Shown piece after piece: positions 54,849 through 64,000 of a DNA stretch of 64,000 nt; positions within the stretch are counted from its first letter, which is position 1, and each line of letters begins with the position of its first letter. Source of the DNA: Desulfobacter sp. (GTDB lineage: Bacteria; Desulfobacterota; Desulfobacteria; Desulfobacterales; Desulfobacteraceae); NCBI GenBank assembly GCA_028768525.1, contig CP054837.1:1532001-1596000 (forward strand), read 5' to 3'. The position numbers were made by a program, and so were the translations under genes. Under the pieces are notes generated by a model. It was not told where the DNA came from, did no database searches, and saw only the letters and a program-made list of their open reading frames with translations.

Positions 54849-56875
54849 CCCCAGTTCCGTTAGATTCAGGCCAATTTTATCCCGATCTGTTCAGCCCCGT
54901 CACCATCAATGCCCTGGCCATCCGCAACCGCATTGCCTATCCTTCCCTGGGCCTGCTCTTTTCCTATGACACCAAGCTCAATGACAGGTATTATCATTTT
55001 TTTGAAGAAATCGCCCGGGGCGGCGCAGGCATCGTTACCGTGGGGCCGGTGGGGGTGGATTTCATCGGATCGGGCTTTGTCCCCCTTTCCCTGGCCGCGG
55101 ACGAGGCCACAGCAGACTTTTCAAAGGCCGCGTCACTGATCCGGAATCAGGGGGCCAGCCCCTGGATCCAGCTCTTCCACGCCGGGGCCTACGCCCACCC
55201 CTTTCTCATCAACAACGACACCCCCATGGCCCCGTCGGCGGTGTTCTCCAGATACTCCAAAACCACCCCCCGGGAAATGAGCTATGACGATATCAAAGGG
55301 GTCCAGACTGCATTTGCCGATGCCGCCGCACGGGCTAAGGAAGCCGGTTTCGACGGGGTGGAAATCATCGGCTCAGCAGGCTATCTCATCACCCAGTTTC
55401 TCTCCCCGCTGAAAAACCTGAGAACCGACGAATACGGGGGCAGTTTTGAAAACCGGACCCGGTTTCCCAGGGAAATCATTGAAATGGTCCGGGACCGGGT
55501 GGGACCGGATTTTCCCATCGGGGTAAGAATGGCGGGCAACGATTTTGTGGAAGGCTCAACAACAGACGAAACCACCCCGGAGATCGCACGGGTCTACGAG
55601 GCGGCAGGGGCAGATATCCTCAACGTCACCGGGGGGTGGCATGAATCCCCCGTTCCCCAGCTGCCCATGGACCTCCCCCGGGCGGGCTTCTCCTTTCTGG
55701 CCATGAACATCAAGGCCGCCGTTTCCATCCCCGTCATGGCCTCCAACCGCATTTCCACCCCGGACCAGGCCGACAAAATCATCCGGGACGGCCAGGCCGA
55801 CATGGTCAACCTGGGCCGGGTTCTCATTGCCGATCCCTTCTGGCCCCAAAAGGCGATGGAAGGCCGCCCTGAAGAAATCCGTCCCTGCGTGGCCTGCTCC
55901 CAGGGCTGCACCGACGAATTGTTCAACGGCCGGCCGATCTCCTGCATCGGCAATGCCCGGGCCGGGTTCGAGGCAGAGCGCAGCATCCAAAAAGCCGGAT
56001 CGCCCAAAAAGGTCATGATTGCCGGGGCCGGCGTGGCCGGACTTGAAGCGGCAATCACCGCCGCCCGGGCCGGCCATGGGGTCCATCTATACGAAAAAAC
56101 CGGGGAGATCGGCGGCCAGATTCCCATTGCGGCGGCACCGCCCCATAAAAGCGAGCTGCTGGAATACCTGCGCTATTACAGGGCCATGCTTAAAAAATAC
56201 AAGATTCCGGTCAGTCTTAACACAAAGGTGGATGAAACCCTGATCCAAAAGGAAGACCCTGACCATCTCATCGTGGCCCAGGGGGCAAGGCCGCTGATGC
56301 CCCCCATCCCGGGGATAGACGATCCCTGCGTCCGGTCCGCCTGGGATGTCCTGGCCCAGGATCCGCCCCTGGGAAAACGGGTGGCGGTCATCGGCGGCGG
56401 TGCAGTGGGCCTTGAAACCGCCCATTTTGTCGCGGCCAAGGGCTGCCTCACCCCGGAGATGCTGCACTTTCTAATGACCTACCAGGCCCTTTCCCCTGAC
56501 CGGCTGCGCCAGTACATGTTCAAGGGCACCTCAACGGTCACGGTATTTGAAATGCTGGAAAAGGCCGGCCAGGACCTGGGCAAATCCACCAAATGGATCC
56601 TCATGGGCAACCTGGACCGCCACGGGGTCAAGATCCGCACCTCGGCAAAGGTGGTTTCCATCAAAGGGGGGAAGGTGACATTTGACCAGGAAGGGAGTGT
56701 TCACACCGACGCCTTTGACACTGTCATCCTGGCCCTTGGGTCAACCTCCGTAAACACCCTTGAAAAAACAGCCGATGAGCTGGGCATCCCCTGCACCGTC
56801 ATCGGCGACAGCCTGAAGCCGGGCAAAATCAACGACGCCGTCCACGGCGGTTTTTTAAGCGTGTCCCGGCTTTGA
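54845..56875 (+). CDS. fadH: 2,4-Dienoyl-CoA reductase-like flavoprotein
   Basis: 676 aa. An N-terminal old-yellow-enzyme FMN barrel (LFSPVTINALAIRNRIAYP through VNLGRVLIADPF) is followed by a [4Fe-4S] Cys cluster (PCVACSQGCTDELFNGRPISC) and a C-terminal FAD/NAD domain (MIAGAGVAGLEAAITAARAG; VIGGGAVGLETAHF). This order is that of FadH, which reduces dienoyl-CoA or related enoates. Related enzymes act on other enones, so the substrate is not certain. Start overlaps fadD. Confidence 0.86.
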   Translation: MTPVPLDSGQFYPDLFSPVTINALAIRNRIAYPSLGLLFSYDTKLNDRYYHFFEEIARGGAGIVTVGPVGVDFIGSGFVPLSLAADEATADFSKAASLIRNQGASPWIQLFHAGAYAHPFLINNDTPMAPSAVFSRYSKTTPREMSYDDIKGVQTAFADAAARAKEAGFDGVEIIGSAGYLITQFLSPLKNLRTDEYGGSFENRTRFPREIIEMVRDRVGPDFPIGVRMAGNDFVEGSTTDETTPEIARVYEAAGADILNVTGGWHESPVPQLPMDLPRAGFSFLAMNIKAAVSIPVMASNRISTPDQADKIIRDGQADMVNLGRVLIADPFWPQKAMEGRPEEIRPCVACSQGCTDELFNGRPISCIGNARAGFEAERSIQKAGSPKKVMIAGAGVAGLEAAITAARAGHGVHLYEKTGEIGGQIPIAAAPPHKSELLEYLRYYRAMLKKYKIPVSLNTKVDETLIQKEDPDHLIVAQGARPLMPPIPGIDDPCVRSAWDVLAQDPPLGKRVAVIGGGAVGLETAHFVAAKGCLTPEMLHFLMTYQALSPDRLRQYMFKGTSTVTVFEMLEKAGQDLGKSTKWILMGNLDRHGVKIRTSAKVVSIKGGKVTFDQEGSVHTDAFDTVILALGSTSVNTLEKTADELGIPCTVIGDSLKPGKINDAVHGGFLSVSRL

Positions 56876-56896
56876 CCGGGCTGAACAGTCCCCATA

Positions 56897-56919
56897 ACCG
56901 GCAGCCCCGGGCTGCCGGT
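56897..56919 (+). terminator. Hairpin after fadH-like gene
   Basis: Perfect 10-bp stem ACCGGCAGCC/GGCTGCCGGT with CCG loop, 21 bases after the stop. No T-run follows, so termination may be Rho-dependent or incomplete. Confidence 0.5.
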
Positions 56920-57043
56920 GCCAAACCCCTTGAAATTAAATCCCATTAAATCTCTTGCTAACCCCTCCCCCTATTTGATAAACAGATCAGCTTATTGATA
57001 TTTTTATTATAATTCAGGCAAGGCTTAATGGAAGGAATTCTAA

Positions 57044-57604
57044 ATGGACCAGAATAAATCTGTGTACAAAGATATTGCATACCGGCTCAGGGGACTGCGG
57101 GACGCCCTCTCCCTATCTGAAGAAGAAATGGCTCTCAAGCTGGATCTGAGTATTGAACTGTTGAAAAAATACGAATCAGGGGATGTGGACATTCCGGTCA
57201 GCTATTTGTTTTCCGTGGCAAAGGCGTTTAATCTGGACCCCACCGTCCTCATGTCAGGAGCGGAATCCCACCTGCACCATTACTCCCTTATCAAAAAAGA
57301 GAAGGTGATGACCGTGGACCGGCGCGAAGACTACGACTACCACAGCCTGGCTTATAAGTTTTCAGGCCGGAAAATGGAGCCCTTCTGGGTGACGGTTCCC
57401 CCCAAGGACGAAGACCAGATGACATTTAATGAACACCCCGGCCAGGAGTTTATCCATATGCTTGAAGGCCGGCTGGAGGTGGTGCTGGGAAATGATAAAA
57501 TCACCATGGACCCCGGCGACAACCTTTATTTCAGTTCCCACATCCCCCATGCCATGAGGGGGCTGGACGGCAAACCGGCAAAATTCCTGGATGTACTGGT
57601 ATAA
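57044..57604 (+). CDS. XRE-cupin transcriptional regulator
   Basis: 186 aa. An N-terminal HTH_3 domain (about residues 9-66: YRLRGLRDALSLSEEEMALKLDLSIELLKKYESG) is joined to a C-terminal cupin (GQEFIHMLEGRLEVVLGNDKITMDPGDNLYF). Regulators of this design often sense a small organic or acid metabolite. It precedes the acyl-CoA synthetase at 57640 by 35 bases and probably controls it. Confidence 0.85.
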   Translation: MDQNKSVYKDIAYRLRGLRDALSLSEEEMALKLDLSIELLKKYESGDVDIPVSYLFSVAKAFNLDPTVLMSGAESHLHHYSLIKKEKVMTVDRREDYDYHSLAYKFSGRKMEPFWVTVPPKDEDQMTFNEHPGQEFIHMLEGRLEVVLGNDKITMDPGDNLYFSSHIPHAMRGLDGKPAKFLDVLV

Positions 57605-57639
57605 TTAAATAATAAAAAGAGGCTGGAGCAGACGATTAA

Positions 57640-59283
57640 ATGGAAAAACTACGCCCTGAAAGCTATGAAGAATTCCTGAACAATTATTCTTTAACCATTG
57701 AAAAAGATTATAATTTTGCCTTCGATTTTTTAGACCGGAAAGCTGCGGAACACCCCGATGATGTGGCCATGATCCACGTATCGGACGATTTATCATCCAG
57801 GGAATACACCTTTGATTTTTTTTCAAAGGAATCATCCAGGCTGGCCAACGCCCTGGCTAAAAAAGGCATAAAAAAAGGAGACAGGGTCATGCTGATCCTG
57901 TACCGGCGTGTTGAATTCTGGGTCTCCATGCTTGCCCTCCAGAAAATCGGCGCGGTGGCCATCCCATCCCCCTTCCTTCTCACATCCAAAGACATTGAAT
58001 ACCGCGTCAGGCTGGCTGACATAAAAGGGATCATTGTCGAGGATACGGTGGTGGAGACAGTGAATGATGCAAGGCCCAAATGCCCGGGGCTTGAGCTCCT
58101 GATCGAAGTCGGCAACGGCGATCCCCGGGAAGGCTGGCATGATTACCGGAACATCTGCAGCCGGGAAGCAAATGTCTATGAAAAAACCGGGGAGGCGGCA
58201 TCCTGCGACGATCCCCTTTTGATTTTCTTTTCCTCCGGCACTACCGGCGCCCCTAAAATGGTTGAACACACCCATTCCTACCCCCTGGGACACATCACCA
58301 CAGGGGTTTACTGGCACGACCTTGAACCCGGCGACATTCAGCTCACCCTGGCGGACACCGGATGGGGAAAAGCCGTATGGGGAAAATTCTACGGCCAGTG
58401 GCTGGCCGGCGCCATTGTATTTGTATATGACTTCAGGGGCAAATTTGAACCGGCTCAGCTTCTGGATGTCATGTCCAAGCACAGGATCACCACATTCTGT
58501 GCGCCGCCGACGGTGTATCGATTCCTTATCCAGGAAAATCTTTCAGATTACGACCTTTCCGCACTGAAACATTGCACCACGGCAGGAGAACTGCTCAATG
58601 ATAGTGTTTTTGAAACCTGGAAAAAAGAGACCGGCATTCCCATCTATGAAGGATACGGCCAGACAGAAACCACGCTGCAGATAGCCACCTTCCCCTTCAT
58701 GGAACCCAAACCCGGCTCCATCGGCCGCCCCACCCCGGGCTGGGAGGTGGTTCTCATTGATAAAAACGACCATATCTGCCCCCCGGGTGTGGAAGGGGAA
58801 ATCTGTATCCGGACTGAAAATAAAAAACCGGTCGGCCTTTTCACCGGCTATGTCGGAGAGCCGGAAAAGACCCAAAAGGCATGCAGGGGCGGCTATTACA
58901 GGACCGGAGACAAGGCCTGGATGGATGAAGACGGGTATTATTGGTTCCTTGGCCGGGTGGACGACCTGATCAAAAGTTCAGGTTACCGGATAGGCCCCTT
59001 TGAAGTGGAAAGTGCCCTTGTCTCCCATGATGCCGTGCTTGAGGCCGCCGTGACCGGTGTGCCCGATCCGGTCAGGGGCCAGGCGGTCAAGGCCACCGTT
59101 GTATTGAACAGCGGATTTGAAGGCAGCCCCTCACTGACCAAGGAACTTCAGGACCATGTAAAAAAGGTGACGGCCCCCTATAAATATCCCAGAATCGTCC
59201 AATACGTTGCGGAGTTGCCCAAAACCATCAGCGGCAAGATCAAAAGGGCTGAAATCAGAAACAGGGATGAAAAAAAGGCTTAG
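57640..59283 (+). CDS. Acyl-CoA synthetase (medium-chain/aryl type)
   Basis: 547 aa. AMP-binding motif FFSSGTTGAPKMVEHTH, the GYGQTETTLQIATFPF adenine loop, FLGRVDDLIKSSGYRIGP hinge and the final KTISGKIKRAE Lys match the medium-chain or aromatic acyl-CoA synthetase group more than FadD. It would activate a short/medium-chain or aryl acid; the pathway is unknown. The XRE-cupin gene upstream likely regulates it. Confidence 0.85.
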   Translation: MEKLRPESYEEFLNNYSLTIEKDYNFAFDFLDRKAAEHPDDVAMIHVSDDLSSREYTFDFFSKESSRLANALAKKGIKKGDRVMLILYRRVEFWVSMLALQKIGAVAIPSPFLLTSKDIEYRVRLADIKGIIVEDTVVETVNDARPKCPGLELLIEVGNGDPREGWHDYRNICSREANVYEKTGEAASCDDPLLIFFSSGTTGAPKMVEHTHSYPLGHITTGVYWHDLEPGDIQLTLADTGWGKAVWGKFYGQWLAGAIVFVYDFRGKFEPAQLLDVMSKHRITTFCAPPTVYRFLIQENLSDYDLSALKHCTTAGELLNDSVFETWKKETGIPIYEGYGQTETTLQIATFPFMEPKPGSIGRPTPGWEVVLIDKNDHICPPGVEGEICIRTENKKPVGLFTGYVGEPEKTQKACRGGYYRTGDKAWMDEDGYYWFLGRVDDLIKSSGYRIGPFEVESALVSHDAVLEAAVTGVPDPVRGQAVKATVVLNSGFEGSPSLTKELQDHVKKVTAPYKYPRIVQYVAELPKTISGKIKRAEIRNRDEKKA

Positions 59284-59511
59284 GCCCCGTTAATATTGTG
59301 GCCGGTACGGGATCCAAAATATTCGACGCCGACCTGCTTGGGATCATCTGGATGATGGTCCCAGGCAGGAGTCCCTGCCGGGGGGAGAGCTGGTCTGCCT
59401 GACCAACACAGAATCCCCCCGACATCGCAGTCAGCCCCTCAGCTCAATGCATGGGCCATGGATTCTTCACATACCGTTTTTCCCAACACAGACCGGACGA
59501 TTGCAGTTTTA
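59284..59511. other. Convergent intergenic region
   Basis: Lies between two convergent genes. A small hairpin GGCAGG-AGTC-CCTGCC is the only structure noticed. No gene was seen. Confidence 0.4.
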
Positions 59512-61071
59512 TCAGAATTTAGTGGGCCAGTTGGCCAGCCTGTGTTCTCCGACACCGCCCCCCTCCGAAGCCCTGATGATGGATAAGATTTCTGTCAGAT
59601 AATTCCGGGTCTGTCTTGGATCAATGATATCCTGGATAAAATAATCCTGGGCCGCAGGATATGGGGACAGATCCGACACCATCTGGTCCAGAAGTTTTTT
59701 CCGTTCCTCCTCAGGCAATCCCCCGAATACCACATCCACGGCAATGGTCGGCTCCATGAACCCCAGTTCTCCGGTGGGCCAGGATACAAAATAATCAGGG
59801 CCAACGCCCGGGCCGCACATATTCACGGCGGCTTGTCCATAGGACTTCCGGATCACAATGACGATCTTGGGTACCGTGACCTGGCACAGGGCCTGGAGGT
59901 TATTGACAACCTTGGCCCCCACCCGCTTTTCTTCAGCCTCCTTTCCCACCATGTGACCGGGGGTATCGTGGAGGAAAATAATGGGAATATTGAATGAATC
60001 GCAAAGGCAGAGAAAACTGGTATGTTTTTCCAGGCCGTCCGTATCCATGGCTCCAACATTGTAAAAAGGATTGTTGGCGATGATTCCCACCACTTCCCCG
60101 TCGACCCGGGCGAGGCAGGTGATGAGCATTTTGCCGAAATTGGGCTTTATTTCAAAAATCTTTCCCCCATCAACAATACACTCAATTATATGGTGCATGT
60201 CATAGGTCCGGGTTCTCTTTTCAGGCAGCACAGAAATGATATCCGCCATTCTCTCTCCCGAATTTTCGGGCACCGGATGCCTGGGTGGGCGGTGCAGGCT
60301 GTTGTCCGGCATATAACTTAAGAATTCCCTGATCAAATCAAAGCAGTGGGGTTCATCCCGGGCCACCCTGTCCGCAATTCCCGTCACGCTGTCATGTATC
60401 TGCCAGCCGCCCATCTCCTCTCCGGAATAGGTCTGGCCAATGGCCTTCCCAAGGGCCCTTGGGCCTGAAATGGATAGCACACTACCCTTGACCTGGATCA
60501 CACAGTCGGCCAGCATGGCTTCAAAATCCGGCACCCCGTAGCATTCTCCCATGGCGGCCATGACAAAGGGCATTTCCCTGAAATGGGTGTACTCGGCAAA
60601 CAGGGTATGGGTACCGCCCCCGCCCAGGGTACAAATATTTTTTGCCCCCTGGCAGTCGGGCATCCTTGCGCCGCCAGCCTCCCCAAGCCAGATCAGCGGG
60701 ATTTTATTTTTCTTGATCTGGCTCTTGAACTGAAGCATCTTTTTCAAATTGATCCGGGCATTGGTGGAGGCCAGAACGGTAAAATCATTTGCAACCACTC
60801 CGACTTTCCGCCCGTCTATGGTTCCGTATCCGCAGATCAGGCCGTCGGCCGGGCTCCGTTCCGCCATGCCGGGATAATCCGAAGTGGCCAGAAGGCCGAA
60901 CTCCAGAAAGGAGTCCTCGTCCAGCAGGGAGGCAAGACGTTCCCTTGCCGTCAACCTGCCTTTGGCATGCTGTTTTTCCACCTTGGCCGCGCCACCCATC
61001 TTCAGGGCATTGGCCTTTTTGGTTTCCAGTTCATTCAACATTTCTTGTAAGACCATATTCTCTTCTCTCAT
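59512..61071 (-). CDS. Acyl-CoA carboxylase carboxyltransferase subunit
   Basis: 519 aa. N- and C-terminal crotonase-like carboxyltransferase domains, with IWLGEAGGARMPDCQG and GECYGVPDFEAMLADC in the first half and FLHDTPGHMVGKEAEE, IRKSYGQAAVNMCG and WPTGELGFMEPTIAVDVVFGG in the second. It matches the beta subunit family of propionyl-, methylcrotonyl-, glutaconyl- or related acyl-CoA carboxylases/decarboxylases. No biotin carboxylase or biotin carrier gene is in the window. Start uncertain: 61071 or ATG 61056. Confidence 0.85.
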   Translation of the reverse strand: MREENMVLQEMLNELETKKANALKMGGAAKVEKQHAKGRLTARERLASLLDEDSFLEFGLLATSDYPGMAERSPADGLICGYGTIDGRKVGVVANDFTVLASTNARINLKKMLQFKSQIKKNKIPLIWLGEAGGARMPDCQGAKNICTLGGGGTHTLFAEYTHFREMPFVMAAMGECYGVPDFEAMLADCVIQVKGSVLSISGPRALGKAIGQTYSGEEMGGWQIHDSVTGIADRVARDEPHCFDLIREFLSYMPDNSLHRPPRHPVPENSGERMADIISVLPEKRTRTYDMHHIIECIVDGGKIFEIKPNFGKMLITCLARVDGEVVGIIANNPFYNVGAMDTDGLEKHTSFLCLCDSFNIPIIFLHDTPGHMVGKEAEEKRVGAKVVNNLQALCQVTVPKIVIVIRKSYGQAAVNMCGPGVGPDYFVSWPTGELGFMEPTIAVDVVFGGLPEEERKKLLDQMVSDLSPYPAAQDYFIQDIIDPRQTRNYLTEILSIIRASEGGGVGEHRLANWPTKF

Positions 61072-61084
61072 TTTCTGCTCAAAT

Positions 61085-62776
61085 TTAATTTACCGCCCCA
61101 CGGGCTTCACTTCTCCTGGCCTCCATATCCCTCAATTCCTTGCGCAGCACCTTCTGGATGGGAGATTTGGGCAGGGCATCAATAAATTCGACGATTCTGG
61201 GGTATTTATAGGCCGCCATATTGGCCCTTCCGTATTCAATGATCTCTTGTTCGGTCACCTTTGATATATGGTCATCCTCCAGTACCACAAAGGCCTTTAC
61301 CGTTTCCCCCCTGTACTCGTCCGGGACCCCGATGACCGCCACCTCTTGGATGGCCTCATGCTTCATCAAAACGGCCTCCACCTCTGCCGGCGCAATATTG
61401 TAGGCCGATGCAATGATTAGATCCTTTTCCCGGTCCAGAAAAAAAACAAACCCCTGTTCATCCATGGTTCCGATATCTCCTGTACGCAGCCAGCCGTCCA
61501 CAAAGGTCTTAGCGGTTTTTTCGGGCAGGTTCCAATACCCCTTTGCCACCTGCGGCCCCTTGAAAAGAATCTCTCCCCGCTCCCCTATGGGCACTGTCTC
61601 TCCCTGGTCATCAACGATTTTCACCTCACCGCCCATGGGCACCCCAATGGCATCATGGTTGAACTTATTGGGCAGGGAGACAATGGCTCCTGCCGTGGTC
61701 TCCGTCAGTCCATACCCGTTGAGCAAATCCAGTCCCGTTTTCTTCTGCCACTTGGCCTGGATGGCCTGGGGAACCGGGGCGCCGGATGCCCCGCAGATTT
61801 TCAAGTTGGAAAGATCATACCGGTCAAAGTCAGGCAGGTTGAAAAAGGCTATATACACCGTGGGCGGTGCAAAAAAGACGGACACCTTGTACTTGTCAAG
61901 GATCTTGATATACCGGGCCGCATCAAACCGCGGTTCCAAAATGGTGGTGCCCCCGCCGTAGAACATGCAGATGGTCGCCAGAAGATACCCTGAAATATGG
62001 AACATCGGGAAAAGCACCAGATTGACATCCGTTTCCTCCATGTTGAAATTTTCAGCCTGATTGCCGGCATTGTAGACAAAATTTCTGTGGGTCAGCATCA
62101 CCCCCTTGCTTTTTCCCGTGGTGCCGGCGGTATAAAGTATCAGCATGGTATCGTCAAAATCCGCATCAGGCAATTTGGACGGCAGCCTGGCCTCTGTCTT
62201 TAAAAGATCAGTAAAAATTAAGGTGGAGGCGTCCGGGTTCACTTTTACACGACTGCCGTCAAGCCTGGTTTTCAACCTGTAAAGCTGGGCCTTTGGAAAA
62301 GCAAGGAAATCGTCAATACCGCTGACGATCACCCTCTCAATGGCGGTATTTTCCTTTACCGCCAGGACATTTTCCAAAAAAAGATCCAGGGTGATAACGA
62401 TTTTCACACCGGAATCGACAAAGACATGCCGCAGCTCCTCTCCCTCGTACATGACGTTGGCGGGCACATGGACGGCCCCGATCCGGTTCGCCGATAAAAA
62501 GGCAATGACATGCTGGGGACAGTTCGGCAATACAGCCCCGACCCGATCCCCCTTTTTAACGCCTAATTTCAGCAATGCGGCGGCAAAGGCCTCAACCATC
62601 TCATTCAACTTCCGGTATGAAATCTTATTATCCAGAAAAATCAGCGCCGGCTTTGACGGATGGCGGCGGACATTCTCATAAAACATTTCATAAGTCGTCA
62701 TTGGGCGTGGTTCGGGAGTGGGACGTACCCCCCATGAGGGGTCGTAACTGATCTCGGACAGCTTTAATTCTTCCAT
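61085..62776 (-). CDS. Acyl-CoA synthetase (AMP-forming)
   Basis: 563 aa. ILYTAGTTGKSKGVMLTHRN and NGYGLTETTAGAIVSLPNKF are the AMP-binding and adenine-site motifs; the hinge LDREKDLIIASAYNIAP and KVLRKEL complete the family pattern. It is close in architecture to long-chain/fatty-acid CoA ligases. It lies 13 bases upstream of the carboxyltransferase in the same operon, so the acyl-CoA formed may be carboxylated next. Confidence 0.86.
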   Translation of the reverse strand: MEELKLSEISYDPSWGVRPTPEPRPMTTYEMFYENVRRHPSKPALIFLDNKISYRKLNEMVEAFAAALLKLGVKKGDRVGAVLPNCPQHVIAFLSANRIGAVHVPANVMYEGEELRHVFVDSGVKIVITLDLFLENVLAVKENTAIERVIVSGIDDFLAFPKAQLYRLKTRLDGSRVKVNPDASTLIFTDLLKTEARLPSKLPDADFDDTMLILYTAGTTGKSKGVMLTHRNFVYNAGNQAENFNMEETDVNLVLFPMFHISGYLLATICMFYGGGTTILEPRFDAARYIKILDKYKVSVFFAPPTVYIAFFNLPDFDRYDLSNLKICGASGAPVPQAIQAKWQKKTGLDLLNGYGLTETTAGAIVSLPNKFNHDAIGVPMGGEVKIVDDQGETVPIGERGEILFKGPQVAKGYWNLPEKTAKTFVDGWLRTGDIGTMDEQGFVFFLDREKDLIIASAYNIAPAEVEAVLMKHEAIQEVAVIGVPDEYRGETVKAFVVLEDDHISKVTEQEIIEYGRANMAAYKYPRIVEFIDALPKSPIQKVLRKELRDMEARRSEARGAVN

Positions 62777-62823
62777 GAGCGCCTCCGTAGGATGAAAAGA
62801 TAAATTCTATATGTTCCAATTAA

Positions 62824-62836
62824 CGAACACTGTTCG
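62824..62836. promoter_or_regulatory. Candidate operator CGAACA-C-TGTTCG
   Basis: A perfect 6-bp inverted repeat around one central base, in the divergent spacer between the synthetase operon and the TetR gene. Its symmetry suits a TetR dimer, and its location allows control of both directions. Confidence 0.5.
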
Positions 62837-62959
62837 ATGCGTCAAGAAAAAAACTAAAATTCTTCAGTTTAATGAATCACCGGCAACTTGATTTCGTCCC
62901 CCCCCAATGGTATTGTCCAGACAAAAAAGACCTCAACAGAGCAAAGGATCCAAGTATAC

Positions 62960-63598
62960 ATGCCCAAGCCAAGCACCCTTAGCAAACTCAAACAGGAGGA
63001 CAGGAAACTTCGGCGAAACCTCATCATAGATGCGGCCCAGAAAATTTTCGGAACAAAAACCTACGACAAGGCCAGTATGAGAGAAATTGCCAGGGAAGCG
63101 GGCATGGCCGTATCCTCTATCTATACCTATTTTGAAAACCAGGAGGCCCTTTTTGTCCAGGCCATTCTCAGGGAAACAAACGAACTTCTGGATGAACTGG
63201 AAGCCATGGTAGAGACAGACGACCATATTGATATCGAGGTGCTGATGAACCGCTACCTTGATTTTTACATTGACCATGAAAACCACTGGCGGATGATCAC
63301 CCATTTTTTCCTCTTCGGGAATATCAGTTCCCAGGCATTCGAGCGTCTTAACAATGTGGCCCGGAGAATTTTAAATATTTTTGACCGGATTTTTGAAAAA
63401 ATGAACTACGGAGGGGATGTCCGCATCCTTTCACATGCATTCTTTTCATGCCTCAGCGGCATCCTCATCTCATTCAGAAAATACCCCGGAAGAGACGATG
63501 AGGAAATCCGCACCCACATGAAACGGGTGGGCGCGGTCATCCGGGGCATGCTTTTGCCCTATATCCAGGCGGACCTGGCCCTCCCCCCCGGAACCTGA
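62960..63598 (+). CDS. TetR-family transcriptional regulator
   Basis: 212 aa. HTH region RRNLIIDAAQKIFGTKTYDKASMREIAREAGMAVSSIYTYFENQEALFVQ is typical of TetR. The C-terminal ligand domain is distinct from the first TetR protein. ATG 62960 is preferred over the frame opening at 62888. It is divergent from the acyl-CoA synthetase/carboxyltransferase operon and is likely its regulator via the palindrome at 62824. Confidence 0.84.
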   Translation: MPKPSTLSKLKQEDRKLRRNLIIDAAQKIFGTKTYDKASMREIAREAGMAVSSIYTYFENQEALFVQAILRETNELLDELEAMVETDDHIDIEVLMNRYLDFYIDHENHWRMITHFFLFGNISSQAFERLNNVARRILNIFDRIFEKMNYGGDVRILSHAFFSCLSGILISFRKYPGRDDEEIRTHMKRVGAVIRGMLLPYIQADLALPPGT

Positions 63599-63602
63599 TA
63601 TC

Positions 63603-64000
63603 CTAAAGAAAGACTTCAGGTTCCCTTCTGTCCTGATGATTTTTAAACACCCAGTTGAGCAGCTTGTCGATCATGGGGTCATCCACCACCCTTGCCCCGG
63701 CCGGACAATGCTTGACACAGGCATTACACAGAATACAGGCCGAGCGGTCTGTCTTTACCTCCTCCATTTCAATGGTGATAGCACCCACCGGACAGAGCGG
63801 TTCGCATTCACCACAAAGGGTGCAGTCCTGTACCGAGGTTGATGCGGCCTTGTTTTCCATTCCCCTTCGATCATGTTCAATATAAGGCCGGTTGCCCGGC
63901 GGTGTAATCACAGCCTCCCCATTGAGGCTGTCCAGCCGCTCCATTTTGGCGCGGATGTTTGATCCGAATGCCCTTGCCTCTGCGATATCCCGGTCATCCG
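63603..64000 (-). CDS. EFR1-type flavodoxin/ferredoxin protein, C-terminal part
   Basis: Partial gene cut by the window edge; the reading frame continues without a stop to base 64000. Visible residues end a flavodoxin-like segment (DIAEARAFGSNIRAKMERL) and contain two [4Fe-4S] motifs, CTLCGECEPLCPVGAITIE and CILCNACVKHCPAGARVV. This order fits the EFR1 family of flavodoxin-domain ferredoxins. It would move electrons in the cytoplasm. The N-terminus lies beyond the window. Confidence 0.65.
   Translation of the reverse strand, partial: DDRDIAEARAFGSNIRAKMERLDSLNGEAVITPPGNRPYIEHDRRGMENKAASTSVQDCTLCGECEPLCPVGAITIEMEEVKTDRSACILCNACVKHCPAGARVVDDPMIDKLLNWVFKNHQDRREPEVFL

Noticed and set aside
1..64000. 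CRISPR array, rRNA operon, tRNA genes, prophage
   Set aside because: No regularly spaced repeats, rRNA-like segments, cloverleaf-type sequences or phage structural genes were noticed by reading; tRNAscan-SE would settle tRNAs.

Overview
The window looks like chromosome from a selenocysteine-using, anaerobic Desulfobacterota bacterium, most likely a Desulfobacteraceae-type sulfate reducer. This is inferred from gene content: a CooC CODH-maturation ATPase, a tungstate importer, a large formate dehydrogenase/heterodisulfide reductase (Fdh-Hdr) operon, several acyl-CoA synthetases and an acyl-CoA carboxyltransferase, together with GC-rich coding DNA and dense gene packing. No rRNA, tRNA, CRISPR array or prophage was seen. 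One IS4-type element (6033-7436) is flanked by an 11-bp target duplication.

Layout. 1-5.3 kb: CooC, an erythrose-4-phosphate/glyceraldehyde-3-phosphate dehydrogenase, a hydrolase, a small secreted protein that only reads through as a selenoprotein, a spermidine-synthase-like protein and a degenerate NlpC/P60 protein. 5.3-8.5 kb: RadC, the IS element, an SPFH protein. 8.5-11.3 kb: wtpCBA-type tungstate transporter (minus strand). 11.6-17.9 kb: NifU-like scaffold, unknowns, a periplasmic sugar-binding-type protein, Prs, a Cache-PAS sensor and a lipoprotein. 18-29.3 kb: the Fdh-Hdr operon on the minus strand. 29.6-45.6 kb: housekeeping and envelope genes, including a tRNA-queuosine mannosyltransferase, a glutamyl-queuosine tRNA synthetase, an Lpg1974-like porin, alkaline phosphatase, a secreted serine protease, a PHP phosphatase, Dtd and TrmJ. 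45.6-48.5 kb: an AT-richer stretch with gene remnants, a molybdopterin oxidoreductase, a Crp-like regulator and a beta-hydroxyacid dehydrogenase. 48.8-51.3 kb: queD-queE-queC-queF. 51.4-64 kb: two fatty-acid/acyl-CoA activation clusters with TetR and XRE-cupin regulators, then the C-terminal part of a flavodoxin/ferredoxin protein cut by the window edge.

The most striking feature is selenocysteine (Sec). Seven in-frame TGA codons in six genes fall where reading through restores a full-length family member or a coherent protein, and six of the seven are followed by a well-formed stem-loop at the position of a bacterial SECIS element: fdhA (1), mvhD copy 2 (2), hdrA copy 2 (1), mvhD copy 1 (1), hdrA copy 1 (1, with a weak hairpin) and the small secreted protein at 3258-3614 (1). 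Ordinary gene calling would split or miss all of these genes. The Fdh-Hdr operon carries two HdrA/MvhD modules, one with HdrA fused to its second flavoprotein half and one with the halves split into two genes. This suggests a large cytoplasmic, probably electron-bifurcating, formate-linked complex. The tungstate transporter could supply the FdhA cofactor.

A second theme is tRNA(Asp) queuosine. Four queuosine biosynthesis genes lie in one operon, and two enzymes that would both modify Q34 (GluQRS and QTMAN-like) lie elsewhere in the same 64 kb.
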